NCBI RefSeq assembly: GCF_022179545.1
Contig: NZ_AP025518.1
Coordinates: forward strand, 4,712,001-4,776,000
Reading direction: 5' to 3'
Length of the DNA: 64,000 nt
DNA from: Mycolicibacterium fortuitum subsp. fortuitum
Lineage (GTDB): Bacteria > Actinomycetota > Actinomycetes > Mycobacteriales > Mycobacteriaceae
Positions 8,103 through 16,067 of the stretch are shown in pieces. The position numbers and the translations under genes were made by a program. Numbering within the stretch: position 1 is the stretch's first letter; every line of letters starts with the position of its first letter. The notes beneath the pieces are model-generated. The model searched no databases. It saw only the letters and a program-made list of their open reading frames with translations, and had not been told where the DNA came from.

Positions 8103-9934
8103 CCGGCGCACCGCTGACCGCCGCGGCCCTGCTGGCCGCGGTCGTGGCCACCATCGCCATCGGCGCATACGGAGTCCGGTTGTCGCGCACCACTTCCGAC
8201 TTCCTGGTGGCCTCACGCAGCGTCGGCCCGCAGTGGAACGCCGCCGCGATCTCCGGTGAATATCTTTCCGCCGCCTCGTTTCTCGGAGTCGCCGGCCTGA
8301 TCGCGAAATACGGCGCCGACGCGCTGTGGTACCCGGTCGGTTTCACCGCGGGCTATCTGGGTGTGCTGCTGTTCGTGGCGGCACCGCTGCGACGCTCGGG
8401 GGCCTACACCGTCCCAGACTTCGCCGAATTCCGGCTCGGCTCGGCGCGCCTGCGCAAGGTCGCCATGCTCGTCGTCGTGGTGATCTGTTTGTTCTATCTG
8501 GCGCCGCAGTACCAGGGCGCCGGTCTTGCCCTCAAAACGCTTCTGGGCGTTCCGGTCTGGATCGGGCCACTGCTGGTCGCCGGAATCGTCATCACCAACG
8601 TGGTGGCCGGCGGCATGCGCTCGATCACGTTCGTCCAGGCCTTCCAGTACTGGCTCAAACTCACCGCGATCGCGGTTCCCACCCTGGCACTGCTCGGTTT
8701 GTTCATCAGCGACCGCGGTGAACTGGGCGGCCCACTGCCGCCCACGGTGCAACAGCAGACCACGGTGCAGGTCGAGACCGAGGTGGTCGTCCAGGTGATC
8801 GCACCGGCCGGCATCACGGTGTCCGGCGACCTGGACGGCAGACACGTCGACTCCGCGACGATCACCGCGCCCGGACAACACACCCTCGGCGCAGGCACGA
8901 CGCTGACGCTGGCCGCGGGCGCCGCCACTCCCGTGGTGGCAGGCACACCGGGCACGGGCAGTGAATGGATCGCCTCGGGCGGGGGCCTCGGCGGTGGACA
9001 TCCGCTCTACCAGGTGTTGTCCATCATCGTCGCGACATTCCTGGGCACCATGGGGCTGCCGCACGTACTGGTCCGCTTCTACACCAATCCCGACGGCCGG
9101 GCCGCCCGCCGTACCGCCCTGGCGGTGGTGGCGCTGCTGTCGGTGTTCTATCTGTTCCCGATCCTGCTCGGGGTGTTCTCGCGGTTGTACGTCCCGCAGC
9201 TCCTGATCACCGGAACTGCCGACGCCGCAGTACTTTTGGCACCGGGTGCGGCCGTCGGCGGAATCGGCGGCCAACTGCTGGCCGCCCTGGTCGCCGCCGG
9301 CGCCATCGCGGCGTTCCTGGCCACGTCCTCCGGCCTGCTGATCAGCGTCGCCGGCGCGCTGGCCACCGATGTGCTGCGCGGCCGGGTGCGCGACTTCCGG
9401 ATCGCCGCGGTGATCGGCGGGCTGATCCCGATCCCGCTGTCACTGATGGTCTCGGGACTGGAGCTGTCGCGCAGCGTCGGGTTGGCATTCGCGGTCGCGG
9501 CGTCCACCCTGTGCCCGCTACTGGTGCTCGGCATCTGGTGGCGCGGCCTGACAGCGATCGGCGCGGCCTGCGGCCTCGTGGTGGGTGGATGTGTCTGCGG
9601 CGGCGCGGCACTCGCGGCGATCACCGGCGGCGTCGATGACCATGTGCTCGGCGGATGGCCCGCGGTGATGGTGGGCTACCCGGCAGCGGTCAGCGTGCCA
9701 CTCGCCTTCCTCACCATGATCCTCGTCAGCCTGTTCACCCGGCCCACCCCCCGGCGTCGCCCAGATCTTCGCGCGCATGCATGTCCCGGAGCGCCTCGGC
9801 CTCGGCGTCGAGCGGGTGCCCGCAGGCTGAACCGCCTGCCGTTCAGCCTCGACGACCGACCGCTCGGCGCAGCGATGACCGGATTCGGCGTATCGACCCC
9901 GATACCCGCCCCATGTGACCCAGCTCTCAATTAG
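8099..9934 (+). CDS. Sodium:solute (monocarboxylate) symporter with C-terminal frameshift
   Basis: Member of the sodium:solute symporter family, ActP/MctC branch (acetate, propionate, pyruvate). Typical marks are SAASFLGVAGLIAKYG in helix 2 and TMGLPHVLVRFYTNPDG. Between central helices, residues about 220-295 form an extra Val/Thr/Gly-rich segment without membrane helices that is absent from the second symporter here. From codon 551 the product turns into Arg/Pro-rich residues (RRRPDLRAHA) and ends at 9934. Dropping one C from the C6 run at 9747-9752 restores a normal end, GVAQIFARMHVPERLGLGVE, with a stop at 9828-9830 (576 residues). So this copy is frameshifted or the base is a sequencing error; the 13-helix core is intact either way. 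Confidence 0.85.
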   Translation: MTGAPLTAAALLAAVVATIAIGAYGVRLSRTTSDFLVASRSVGPQWNAAAISGEYLSAASFLGVAGLIAKYGADALWYPVGFTAGYLGVLLFVAAPLRRSGAYTVPDFAEFRLGSARLRKVAMLVVVVICLFYLAPQYQGAGLALKTLLGVPVWIGPLLVAGIVITNVVAGGMRSITFVQAFQYWLKLTAIAVPTLALLGLFISDRGELGGPLPPTVQQQTTVQVETEVVVQVIAPAGITVSGDLDGRHVDSATITAPGQHTLGAGTTLTLAAGAATPVVAGTPGTGSEWIASGGGLGGGHPLYQVLSIIVATFLGTMGLPHVLVRFYTNPDGRAARRTALAVVALLSVFYLFPILLGVFSRLYVPQLLITGTADAAVLLAPGAAVGGIGGQLLAALVAAGAIAAFLATSSGLLISVAGALATDVLRGRVRDFRIAAVIGGLIPIPLSLMVSGLELSRSVGLAFAVAASTLCPLLVLGIWWRGLTAIGAACGLVVGGCVCGGAALAAITGGVDDHVLGGWPAVMVGYPAAVSVPLAFLTMILVSLFTRPTPRRRPDLRAHACPGAPRPRRRAGARRLNRLPFSLDDRPLGAAMTGFGVSTPIPAPCDPALN

Positions 9935-9980
9935 GTTCAGGCGCGATCCGCTCTCACAGCCAATTGTCAGGAGACCTCGG

Positions 9981-10325
9981 GTGACCGAAACCGACCTTCC
10001 CGAGAGGGTTGCCCCCACCGGGGAGCAGTTCCTCGCCATGCAGGCCAGTCCTGAATTCCAGGAGTTGCGTACCCGCCTGCGCCGCTTCGTCTTTCCCATG
10101 ACCGCGTTCTTCCTGGTCTGGTACGCCCTCTACGTGGCCCTGGGCGCCTTCGCCCACGATTTCATGGCCATCCGGGTTGTCGGCAACATCAATGTCGGCC
10201 TGCTGATCGGGCTGGGCCAGTTCTTGACCACGTTCCTGATCACCGGGTTGTACGTGCGCTTCGCCAACAGGGAGCTCGACCCGAGGGCCACTGCCATCCG
10301 CGAAGAGCTGGAGGGCAACCGATGA
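9981..10325 (+). CDS. DUF485 membrane protein
   Basis: GTG at 9981 is the best start: AGGAG at 9969-9973 sits seven bases upstream. The 114-residue product starts VTETDLPERVAPTG and has the classic DUF485 layout: a soluble helix with FQELRTRLRRFVFP, helix 1 MTAFFLVWYALYVALGAFA, a short loop with HDFMAIRV, helix 2 from VNIGLLIGLGQF-like residues, then ANRELDPRATAIREELE. DUF485 proteins are encoded with acetate-type symporters. It overlaps the next gene by 4 nt (ATGA). Confidence 0.9.
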   Translation: MTETDLPERVAPTGEQFLAMQASPEFQELRTRLRRFVFPMTAFFLVWYALYVALGAFAHDFMAIRVVGNINVGLLIGLGQFLTTFLITGLYVRFANRELDPRATAIREELEGNR

Positions 10326-11953
10326 CCATCACGACGCTCGCCGCCGAAACCGTCGGTAACCCGGTGGCCAACATCGGCATCTTCAGCCTGTTCGTGGTCG
10401 TCACGATGATCGTGGTGATCAAGGCCAGCAAGCGCAACGCCACCGCCGACGAGTTCTTCACCGGTGGCCGCGGCTTCTCGGGCCCGCAGAACGGCATCGC
10501 CATCGCCGGTGACTACCTGTCGGCGGCCAGCTTCCTCGGCATCGCCGGTGCCATCGCCGTGTACGGCTACGACGGCTTCCTCTACTCCATCGGTTTCCTG
10601 GTGGCCTGGCTGGTGGCCCTGCTTCTGGTGGCCGAATTGCTGCGCAACACCGGCAAATTCACCATGGCCGACGTGCTGAGCTTCCGGCTCAAACAACGTC
10701 CGGTCCGACTCGCCGCAGCCATCTCGACGCTCACCGTCTCGCTGTTCTACCTGCTGGCCCAGATGGCCGGCGCCGGCGGCCTGGTCGCCCTGCTGCTCGA
10801 CGTCAACAGCCGGACCGGCCAGTCCATCGTGATCGCCGTCGTCGGCATCCTGATGATCGTCTACGTCTTGGTCGGCGGCATGAAGGGCACCACATGGGTG
10901 CAGATCATCAAGGCCGTGCTGCTGATCGCCGGCGCCGCACTGATGACCGTGATGGTGCTGGGCAAGTTCGGGTTGAACTTCTCCGAGATCCTCGGTTCGG
11001 CTCAGTCGGCGATCTCCGGGGCCACCACCAAGGGCGTATCCAGCCGCGACGTGCTGGCCCCGGGCGCACAGTACGGCGGCTCGCTCACCTCGCAGATCAA
11101 CTTCATCTCGCTGGCACTCGCGTTGGTGCTCGGCACCGCCGGCCTGCCGCACGTGCTGATGCGCTTCTACACCGTGCCGACCGCGAAAGAGGCTCGACGA
11201 TCGGTGGTCTGGGCCATCGCGCTGATCGGCGCCTTCTACCTTTTCACCCTGGTGCTCGGCTATGGGGCGGCCGCGTTGGTCGGGCCGGACCGGATCCTCG
11301 GTGCGGCAGGCGGCGTCAACTCGGCGGCGCCGCTGCTGGCCTTCGAACTCGGCGGGGTGATCCTGCTCGGCGTCATCTCGGCGGTGGCGTTCGCGACGAT
11401 CCTTGCCGTGGTGGCCGGGTTGACCATCACCGCGTCGGCGTCATTCGCGCACGACATCTATGCCTCAGTTTTGAAGACGCACAAGGTGTCCGAGGACGAG
11501 CAGGTGCGGGTCTCCCGCATCACCGCGGTGGTCCTGGGTGTGTTCGCGATCGGACTCGGCATCCTGGCCAACGGACAGAACGTGGCGTTCCTGGTCGCCC
11601 TGGCATTCGCCGTGGCGGCCGCGGCCAACCTGCCGACCATCCTGTACTCGCTGTACTGGAAGCGGTTCAACACCCGCGGTGCACTGTGGAGTATGTACGG
11701 CGGCCTGATCTCGACCATCGTGCTGATCGTGTTCTCCCCCGCCGTATCGGGCAGCAAGACCGCGATGATCCCCGGCGCGGACTTCGATTTCTTCCCGCTG
11801 GCCAACCCCGGCATCGTTTCCATTCCGCTGGCTTTCGCACTCGGCATCATCGGCACGCTCACCTCTCCCGACACCGGGAACGCCGAGCTCGATGCCGAGA
11901 TGGAGGTGCGTTCGCTGACCGGTGTAGGCGCCGAGAAGGCCGTCGCACACTAG
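10322..11953 (+). CDS. ActP/MctC-like cation:monocarboxylate symporter
   Basis: A 543-residue sodium:solute symporter with about 13 membrane helices. Diagnostic stretches: FFTGGRGFSGPQNGIAIAGD, YLSAASFLGIAGAIAVYGYDG and GTAGLPHVLMRFYTVPTAKE. In Corynebacterium glutamicum the equivalent (MctC) imports acetate, propionate and pyruvate, driven by the ion gradient. C terminus SLTGVGAEKAVAH matches the GIGAE(K/G)A end of ActP, showing the frame is intact. It is the second transporter downstream of the LytS/LytTR genes, coupled to its own DUF485 protein. Two symporters under one sensor suggest high- and low-affinity uptake or different substrates. Confidence 0.92.
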   Translation: MTITTLAAETVGNPVANIGIFSLFVVVTMIVVIKASKRNATADEFFTGGRGFSGPQNGIAIAGDYLSAASFLGIAGAIAVYGYDGFLYSIGFLVAWLVALLLVAELLRNTGKFTMADVLSFRLKQRPVRLAAAISTLTVSLFYLLAQMAGAGGLVALLLDVNSRTGQSIVIAVVGILMIVYVLVGGMKGTTWVQIIKAVLLIAGAALMTVMVLGKFGLNFSEILGSAQSAISGATTKGVSSRDVLAPGAQYGGSLTSQINFISLALALVLGTAGLPHVLMRFYTVPTAKEARRSVVWAIALIGAFYLFTLVLGYGAAALVGPDRILGAAGGVNSAAPLLAFELGGVILLGVISAVAFATILAVVAGLTITASASFAHDIYASVLKTHKVSEDEQVRVSRITAVVLGVFAIGLGILANGQNVAFLVALAFAVAAAANLPTILYSLYWKRFNTRGALWSMYGGLISTIVLIVFSPAVSGSKTAMIPGADFDFFPLANPGIVSIPLAFALGIIGTLTSPDTGNAELDAEMEVRSLTGVGAEKAVAH

Positions 11954-12005
11954 GCCCCGCCGTTTCCGTGGAATAACAGGCTGGGCGGCGCCGCTACCAT
12001 TCAGC

Positions 12006-13184
12006 GTGCGCCGCCTCGCCTTTCCCTTCCTCGCCTACGCGTTCGCCGCGATCATGGTGGGCACCACGCTGCCGACCCCGATGTACGCGCTCTACGCCGA
12101 CCGCATGCATTTCGCGGTGCTCACCACAACGGTCATCTATGCCACCTACGCCGGCGGTGTGCTGTTCGCACTGCTGGTGTTCGGCCGCTGGTCCGACGCA
12201 GTGGGCAGGCGGCCCATGCTGTTGGCCGGTGTGGCCGCCGCGCTGGCCAGTGCGGTGGTGTTCCTGCTCGCCGATTCCGTGCCACTGCTGCTGATCGGCC
12301 GGGTGCTGTCAGGCTTGTCGGCCGGACTCTTCACCGGAACGGCCACGGCGGCCGTCATCGAGGCCGCCCCGCACGCCTGGAAGACCCGCGCCGCGGCGGT
12401 CGCGACGGTGGCCAACATCGGTGGCCTGGGAGCCGGCCCGCTGCTGGCCGGTCTACTGGTGCAATACGCGCCGCAACCTCTCCAGCTGCCGTTCCTGGTT
12501 CACATCGGCCTCGCTCTGCTGGCGGGCATCGCAGTGTTCGTGGTGCCGGAGACGTCGGCGTGCGAAGGCCGAATCGGGTTGCAGCGGCTGTCCGTACCCA
12601 ACGAGGTGCGGACCGTCTTCGTCATCGCCGCCCTGGCTGCCTTCGCCGGATTCGCAGTGACAGGCCTGTTCACCGCGGTCGCACCGTCGTTTCTGTCGAC
12701 GGTGATCGGCGTCGTCAACCATGCGGTGGCCGGCGCGATCGCCTGCTCGATCTTCGCGGCATCGGCACTGACCCAGATTGCCGCGAATCGAATGGCGGCT
12801 GAGCGGGCCGTAGCGGTCGGGTGCGGGCTGCTGATCGTGGGCATGATGATTCTGACTGCGGCACTGTATTTCTCGTCACTGCCCGGCCTGATCGCAGCGG
12901 CCGTCGTATCCGGTATCGGCCAGGGCATGAGCTTCAGCCGGGGCCTGGCCGCAGTCGTCGAACGCGCCCCGGCCCAGCGTCGGGCGGAGGTCAGCTCCAC
13001 CTACTTCGTCGTCGCCTACGTCGCCATCTCCCTTCCGGTGATCGGCGAGGGCCTGGCCGCGCAGTCGCTGGGTCTGCGCACCGCGGGTATCACCTTCGCG
13101 ATCACCGTCGCGGCGCTGGCCGCGATCTGTCTGACCGCGATCCTGGTCGCGGAAGCCCGGGCAAAGTCGAGTGGTTCTACCTAG
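12006..13184 (+). CDS. MFS transporter
   Basis: A 392-residue, 12-helix major facilitator. The loop after helix 2 reads FGRWSDAVGRRPML (MFS signature) and helix 5 has GLGAGPLLAGLL, the antiporter-type motif C region, so export of a small molecule is plausible. The start is GTG at 12006 with no good ribosome-binding site but a TACCAT hexamer just upstream, compatible with a leaderless transcript. It follows the symporter operon by 52 bases and precedes an acyltransferase by 35. Substrate unknown. Confidence 0.85.
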   Translation: MRRLAFPFLAYAFAAIMVGTTLPTPMYALYADRMHFAVLTTTVIYATYAGGVLFALLVFGRWSDAVGRRPMLLAGVAAALASAVVFLLADSVPLLLIGRVLSGLSAGLFTGTATAAVIEAAPHAWKTRAAAVATVANIGGLGAGPLLAGLLVQYAPQPLQLPFLVHIGLALLAGIAVFVVPETSACEGRIGLQRLSVPNEVRTVFVIAALAAFAGFAVTGLFTAVAPSFLSTVIGVVNHAVAGAIACSIFAASALTQIAANRMAAERAVAVGCGLLIVGMMILTAALYFSSLPGLIAAAVVSGIGQGMSFSRGLAAVVERAPAQRRAEVSSTYFVVAYVAISLPVIGEGLAAQSLGLRTAGITFAITVAALAAICLTAILVAEARAKSSGST

Positions 13185-13219
13185 GGACTACGCAGTCGCG
13201 GCGCCATAGCGTTTACGCC

Positions 13220-14548
13220 ATGACCGTTGCTGCTGACACAGCTGCCAAGAAACCCCCCGCGAAGGGGCTGTTCCCGTCCCCCGCCGAGGTCGAAGCCCAG
13301 ACCCCGGCCGGCCGGGACCGCGCCATCGACGTCATCCGGATCGTCTCCCTGGTCGGTGTGGTGTTCGGCCACACCATCATGGCCACCAGCACGATCCGCG
13401 ACGACGTGTTCATCTGGAGCAACCTGCTCACCGCGTCCACCGTTTTTCAGGCGCTGACCTGGGTGTTCCAGATCATGCCGCTGTTCTTCTTCGCAGGTGT
13501 GGCCGCCTCGGTGCAGTCCTGGCAACCCGGCTCCTCGTGGGGCGGGTGGCTGCTGCGACGCTGCACCCGGCTGTACCGGCCGGTGTTCTATTACCTGGCT
13601 TTCTGGACTGCCGCGCTGGCGGTACTGAGGTTCGTGCTGCCCGAACACGTCTATGAACCCATCGCCGGCATCTCCATCCAGTTGCTCTGGTTCCTCGGCG
13701 CTTACGTCCTGGTGCTGGCCGCAGTGCCACTGCTGGCCCGTATCACCACGACCGGGCAGATGGCCGGCGCGATCATCGGCACGTATGCGTTCATCGCGGC
13801 CGTCGACTTTGTCCGGATTACCGTGGACCAAGCCGGATACGCCACACTCGGCTACCTCAACACCGTGGTGTGGTTGATCCCCGGCGTTTTCGGTGTCGCC
13901 TACCGGCGCACCCTGTTGTCCAGCGCCGCCGCGCTGAAGATCGGCGTCGGCATGCTCGCAGTCAACCTGGCGTGGACGTACTTCGGCCCCTACGAACTGA
14001 GCCTGGTCGGCATCGAGACCCAGCACCTGAAGAACATGACGCCGCCCTCGCTGCTGCTGGCCGGTCACGCAATCATGATGTGCGCATTCGCGATTGCCGC
14101 CGCCCCCGCCATCAACCGCTGGGCACAGCGGCCCCGGGTGTGGTGGTTGACGGCGATCGGCAACTCAGGCGCGATGACGCTGTACCTGTGGCACATGCCG
14201 CTGCTGCTGGGTGTGCACCTGGTGTTCGACTACCTGGGCCTGGACCGCTACGACCCGGCTGCCCCGGGATTCCTGGTCCTTTCCGTGCTGCAGCTGGCGT
14301 TGATGGCCGGATTGGTTGCGCTCGCCTTCGTGGCGCTGCGGCCTTTGGAGAACAACCCGCTGCCGCTGTGGGACGGAGGCAAGGTGGCCGGAACCGGAGT
14401 CCGGAGTGCGGCGGTGGGTCTGCTGCTCTGCACGGCCGGCGCGGCCACACTGACCTCGGTCGCCTGGGGTTTGAAGGACCAGGGCGTGTACTGCGTGGCG
14501 ATCATGGTGGCCGCACTGGTGGCAGCCCGGGCGCTGGCGCGCGACTGA
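13220..14548 (+). CDS. Membrane acyltransferase family 3 (OafA/NodX-like)
   Basis: A 442-residue integral membrane protein with about ten helices. The N-terminal helix bears RDRAIDVIRIVSLVGVVFGH, in which the Arg and the His at the end of helix 1 are the conserved catalytic pair of acyltransferase-3 proteins. A second mark is the ALTWVFQIMPLFFFAGV helix, and TLYLWHMPLLLG near the C terminus. The family transfers acetyl or succinyl groups to extracytoplasmic glycans or lipids. ATG at 13220 is chosen because it gives a full family-length protein starting before the conserved first helix. Target in the mycobacterial envelope unknown. Confidence 0.85.
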   Translation: MTVAADTAAKKPPAKGLFPSPAEVEAQTPAGRDRAIDVIRIVSLVGVVFGHTIMATSTIRDDVFIWSNLLTASTVFQALTWVFQIMPLFFFAGVAASVQSWQPGSSWGGWLLRRCTRLYRPVFYYLAFWTAALAVLRFVLPEHVYEPIAGISIQLLWFLGAYVLVLAAVPLLARITTTGQMAGAIIGTYAFIAAVDFVRITVDQAGYATLGYLNTVVWLIPGVFGVAYRRTLLSSAAALKIGVGMLAVNLAWTYFGPYELSLVGIETQHLKNMTPPSLLLAGHAIMMCAFAIAAAPAINRWAQRPRVWWLTAIGNSGAMTLYLWHMPLLLGVHLVFDYLGLDRYDPAAPGFLVLSVLQLALMAGLVALAFVALRPLENNPLPLWDGGKVAGTGVRSAAVGLLLCTAGAATLTSVAWGLKDQGVYCVAIMVAALVAARALARD

Positions 14549-14552
14549 CCAT

Positions 14553-14628
14553 CGAGACTGCGCACAGCCCATCGACACTGCGCACAGAACGCGAAATTCC
14601 ACGGAATCGCGATCTGTGCGCAGTCTCG
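14553..14628. repeat. Intergenic palindromic repeat, family A, copy 2 (duplicated left arm)
   Basis: The right arm CTGTGCGCAGTCTCG (14614-14628) can pair with either of two left arms, CGAGACTGCGCACAG (14553-14567) or CGACACTGCGCACAG (14573-14587). The inner stem extends through CGCGAAATTCC / GGAATCGCG around a 3-base loop. It fills the gap between two convergent genes, starting 4 bases after one stop and ending 2 before the other. The alternative left arms could make the hairpin switchable or mark a partial duplication. Confidence 0.75.
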
Positions 14629-14630
14629 TG

Positions 14631-16067
14631 TCAGGCGTTGACCTCGACCGCGAACGTCTGGATATGCGGTGGATCTGTCGGTGTCAGGGAGAGAGTCACT
14701 TCGACCGCGCCACGGGCGCCGATCATTCGGTAGATCGCCTCAGTGGGCGATCGAACCTCGACTTCGTTCTGCCCCTTGTACTCACCAATCGCCTGCCGTG
14801 CGGCGGTGATGTCGGCGACCCGCTCGGCCAACGGGATGTCGAGGAGCACGTTGTCGGCGAAATCGGGCCCCTGCAACATCGACGGATCGGCGATGACGCG
14901 CTCGGCCAAATCGATGGCTGACCGTAGATGCTCGGTGGGAAGCACCTCGGCGGCTGCTTCGCGTCGGCGCAGCAGCGCATCGAGTGCAGCCCGTGCGGGC
15001 GCTGCGACCGGAGCGTAGGTCCCATTGGCGAAGGCCACGATGCCGAGCCCGCTGGCCTGGTGCCAGCCCATGTACGAACCGAAACCCGGATAGCCGCCGG
15101 GATGCTGGCTGACAGTGCCGACGCCGGGGTCAGCCTCGACGAACAACCCGTACCCATAGCCGGACAGTCCCCACGGAAAGCCCTTGCTGGTCAACCGGTT
15201 CCGCTCCCCTGGCTCCTCCACGACATCGAACGGCAGCAGGCGGTACGACTGCTGCATCTCACGGCGGGAGGATCGGGACAAGATCCGATCGTCGTTCCCG
15301 TCGCGCGGTGGAAACGCCTCGGCGAGCCAGGCCACCCACTTCGCGATGTCCGTCACGGTGCTCAGCAGACCCCCGATCGCGGAGAAGCTTCCTGGCGCGG
15401 TGAACGTTTGAGGTTCCCACTCGCCGGATGGGGTCGGCCGGTAACCCTGCGCCAGACGCTCTGACGGCACCGAGCGATAGTCGTAGGCGGTGTCGGTCAG
15501 GCCCAGTGGCAGCAGCAGCTCACTGGCCACGTGCTCGACGAAGGGCCGGCCGGCGATCGCCTCGACGACACGACCGAGAATGGCATACCCCAGATTCGAG
15601 TAGGCGAATGCGGTGCCGGGCGCGTAGGCCCCCGATACCGGACGGCGTAGCAGGGCGTCGAAATCGGACTGCGTCATCTCCTCCTGCCGGTCCGCCCACG
15701 GATCGTCACCGGGCAGGCCGCTGCTCATCGTCAGGCAGTGGCGCACTGTGATTTTCGGCGAATCCTCGGTCGGCCCGGCCAGGCCCTGCGCCCACGGCAG
15801 GCAATCGGTCACAGCGGTGTCTAAGCACAGCAGTCCTCGGTCACGCAGTTGCAGGATCGCAGCCGCGGTGAAGCTCTTCGACATCGACGCGATCCGAAAG
15901 AAACGGTCCACCGCGGGAGCCGCACCGGTGGCGCAGTCAGTGACTCCATGGCCGCTGAAATGGGCCACCTCGCCGTCGGCCAGCACCGCGATCTGCAGCC
16001 CCGGGGCTCGCCTCCGATCGTGGAACTGCTTGGCGATGTCGTCGACGACCGAAAAATCCAGCTGCAT
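14631..16067 (-). CDS. Serine hydrolase of the beta-lactamase/D-aminopeptidase family
   Basis: A 478-residue cytoplasmic protein (no signal peptide) from ATG at 16067. The penicillin-binding-like fold shows the nucleophile motif S61-M-S-K64, the tyrosine motif YSN (GTAFAYSNLGY) and a third motif HPGG. A C-terminal extension of about 110 residues follows the catalytic domain. Such enzymes hydrolyse D-amino acid amides, esters or small cyclic amides. The start codon overlaps the stop of the permease gene (TGATG), so the two are translationally coupled; uptake of a small amide or ester followed by intracellular cleavage is the simplest reading. Confidence 0.88.
   Translation of the reverse strand: MQLDFSVVDDIAKQFHDRRRAPGLQIAVLADGEVAHFSGHGVTDCATGAAPAVDRFFRIASMSKSFTAAAILQLRDRGLLCLDTAVTDCLPWAQGLAGPTEDSPKITVRHCLTMSSGLPGDDPWADRQEEMTQSDFDALLRRPVSGAYAPGTAFAYSNLGYAILGRVVEAIAGRPFVEHVASELLLPLGLTDTAYDYRSVPSERLAQGYRPTPSGEWEPQTFTAPGSFSAIGGLLSTVTDIAKWVAWLAEAFPPRDGNDDRILSRSSRREMQQSYRLLPFDVVEEPGERNRLTSKGFPWGLSGYGYGLFVEADPGVGTVSQHPGGYPGFGSYMGWHQASGLGIVAFANGTYAPVAAPARAALDALLRRREAAAEVLPTEHLRSAIDLAERVIADPSMLQGPDFADNVLLDIPLAERVADITAARQAIGEYKGQNEVEVRSPTEAIYRMIGARGAVEVTLSLTPTDPPHIQTFAVEVNA

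Noticed and set aside
10130..11152. Open frame on the minus strand opposite the second symporter
   Set aside because: Composition is shadow-like (Asp/His/Gln-rich) with no domain; the symporter frame is intact.
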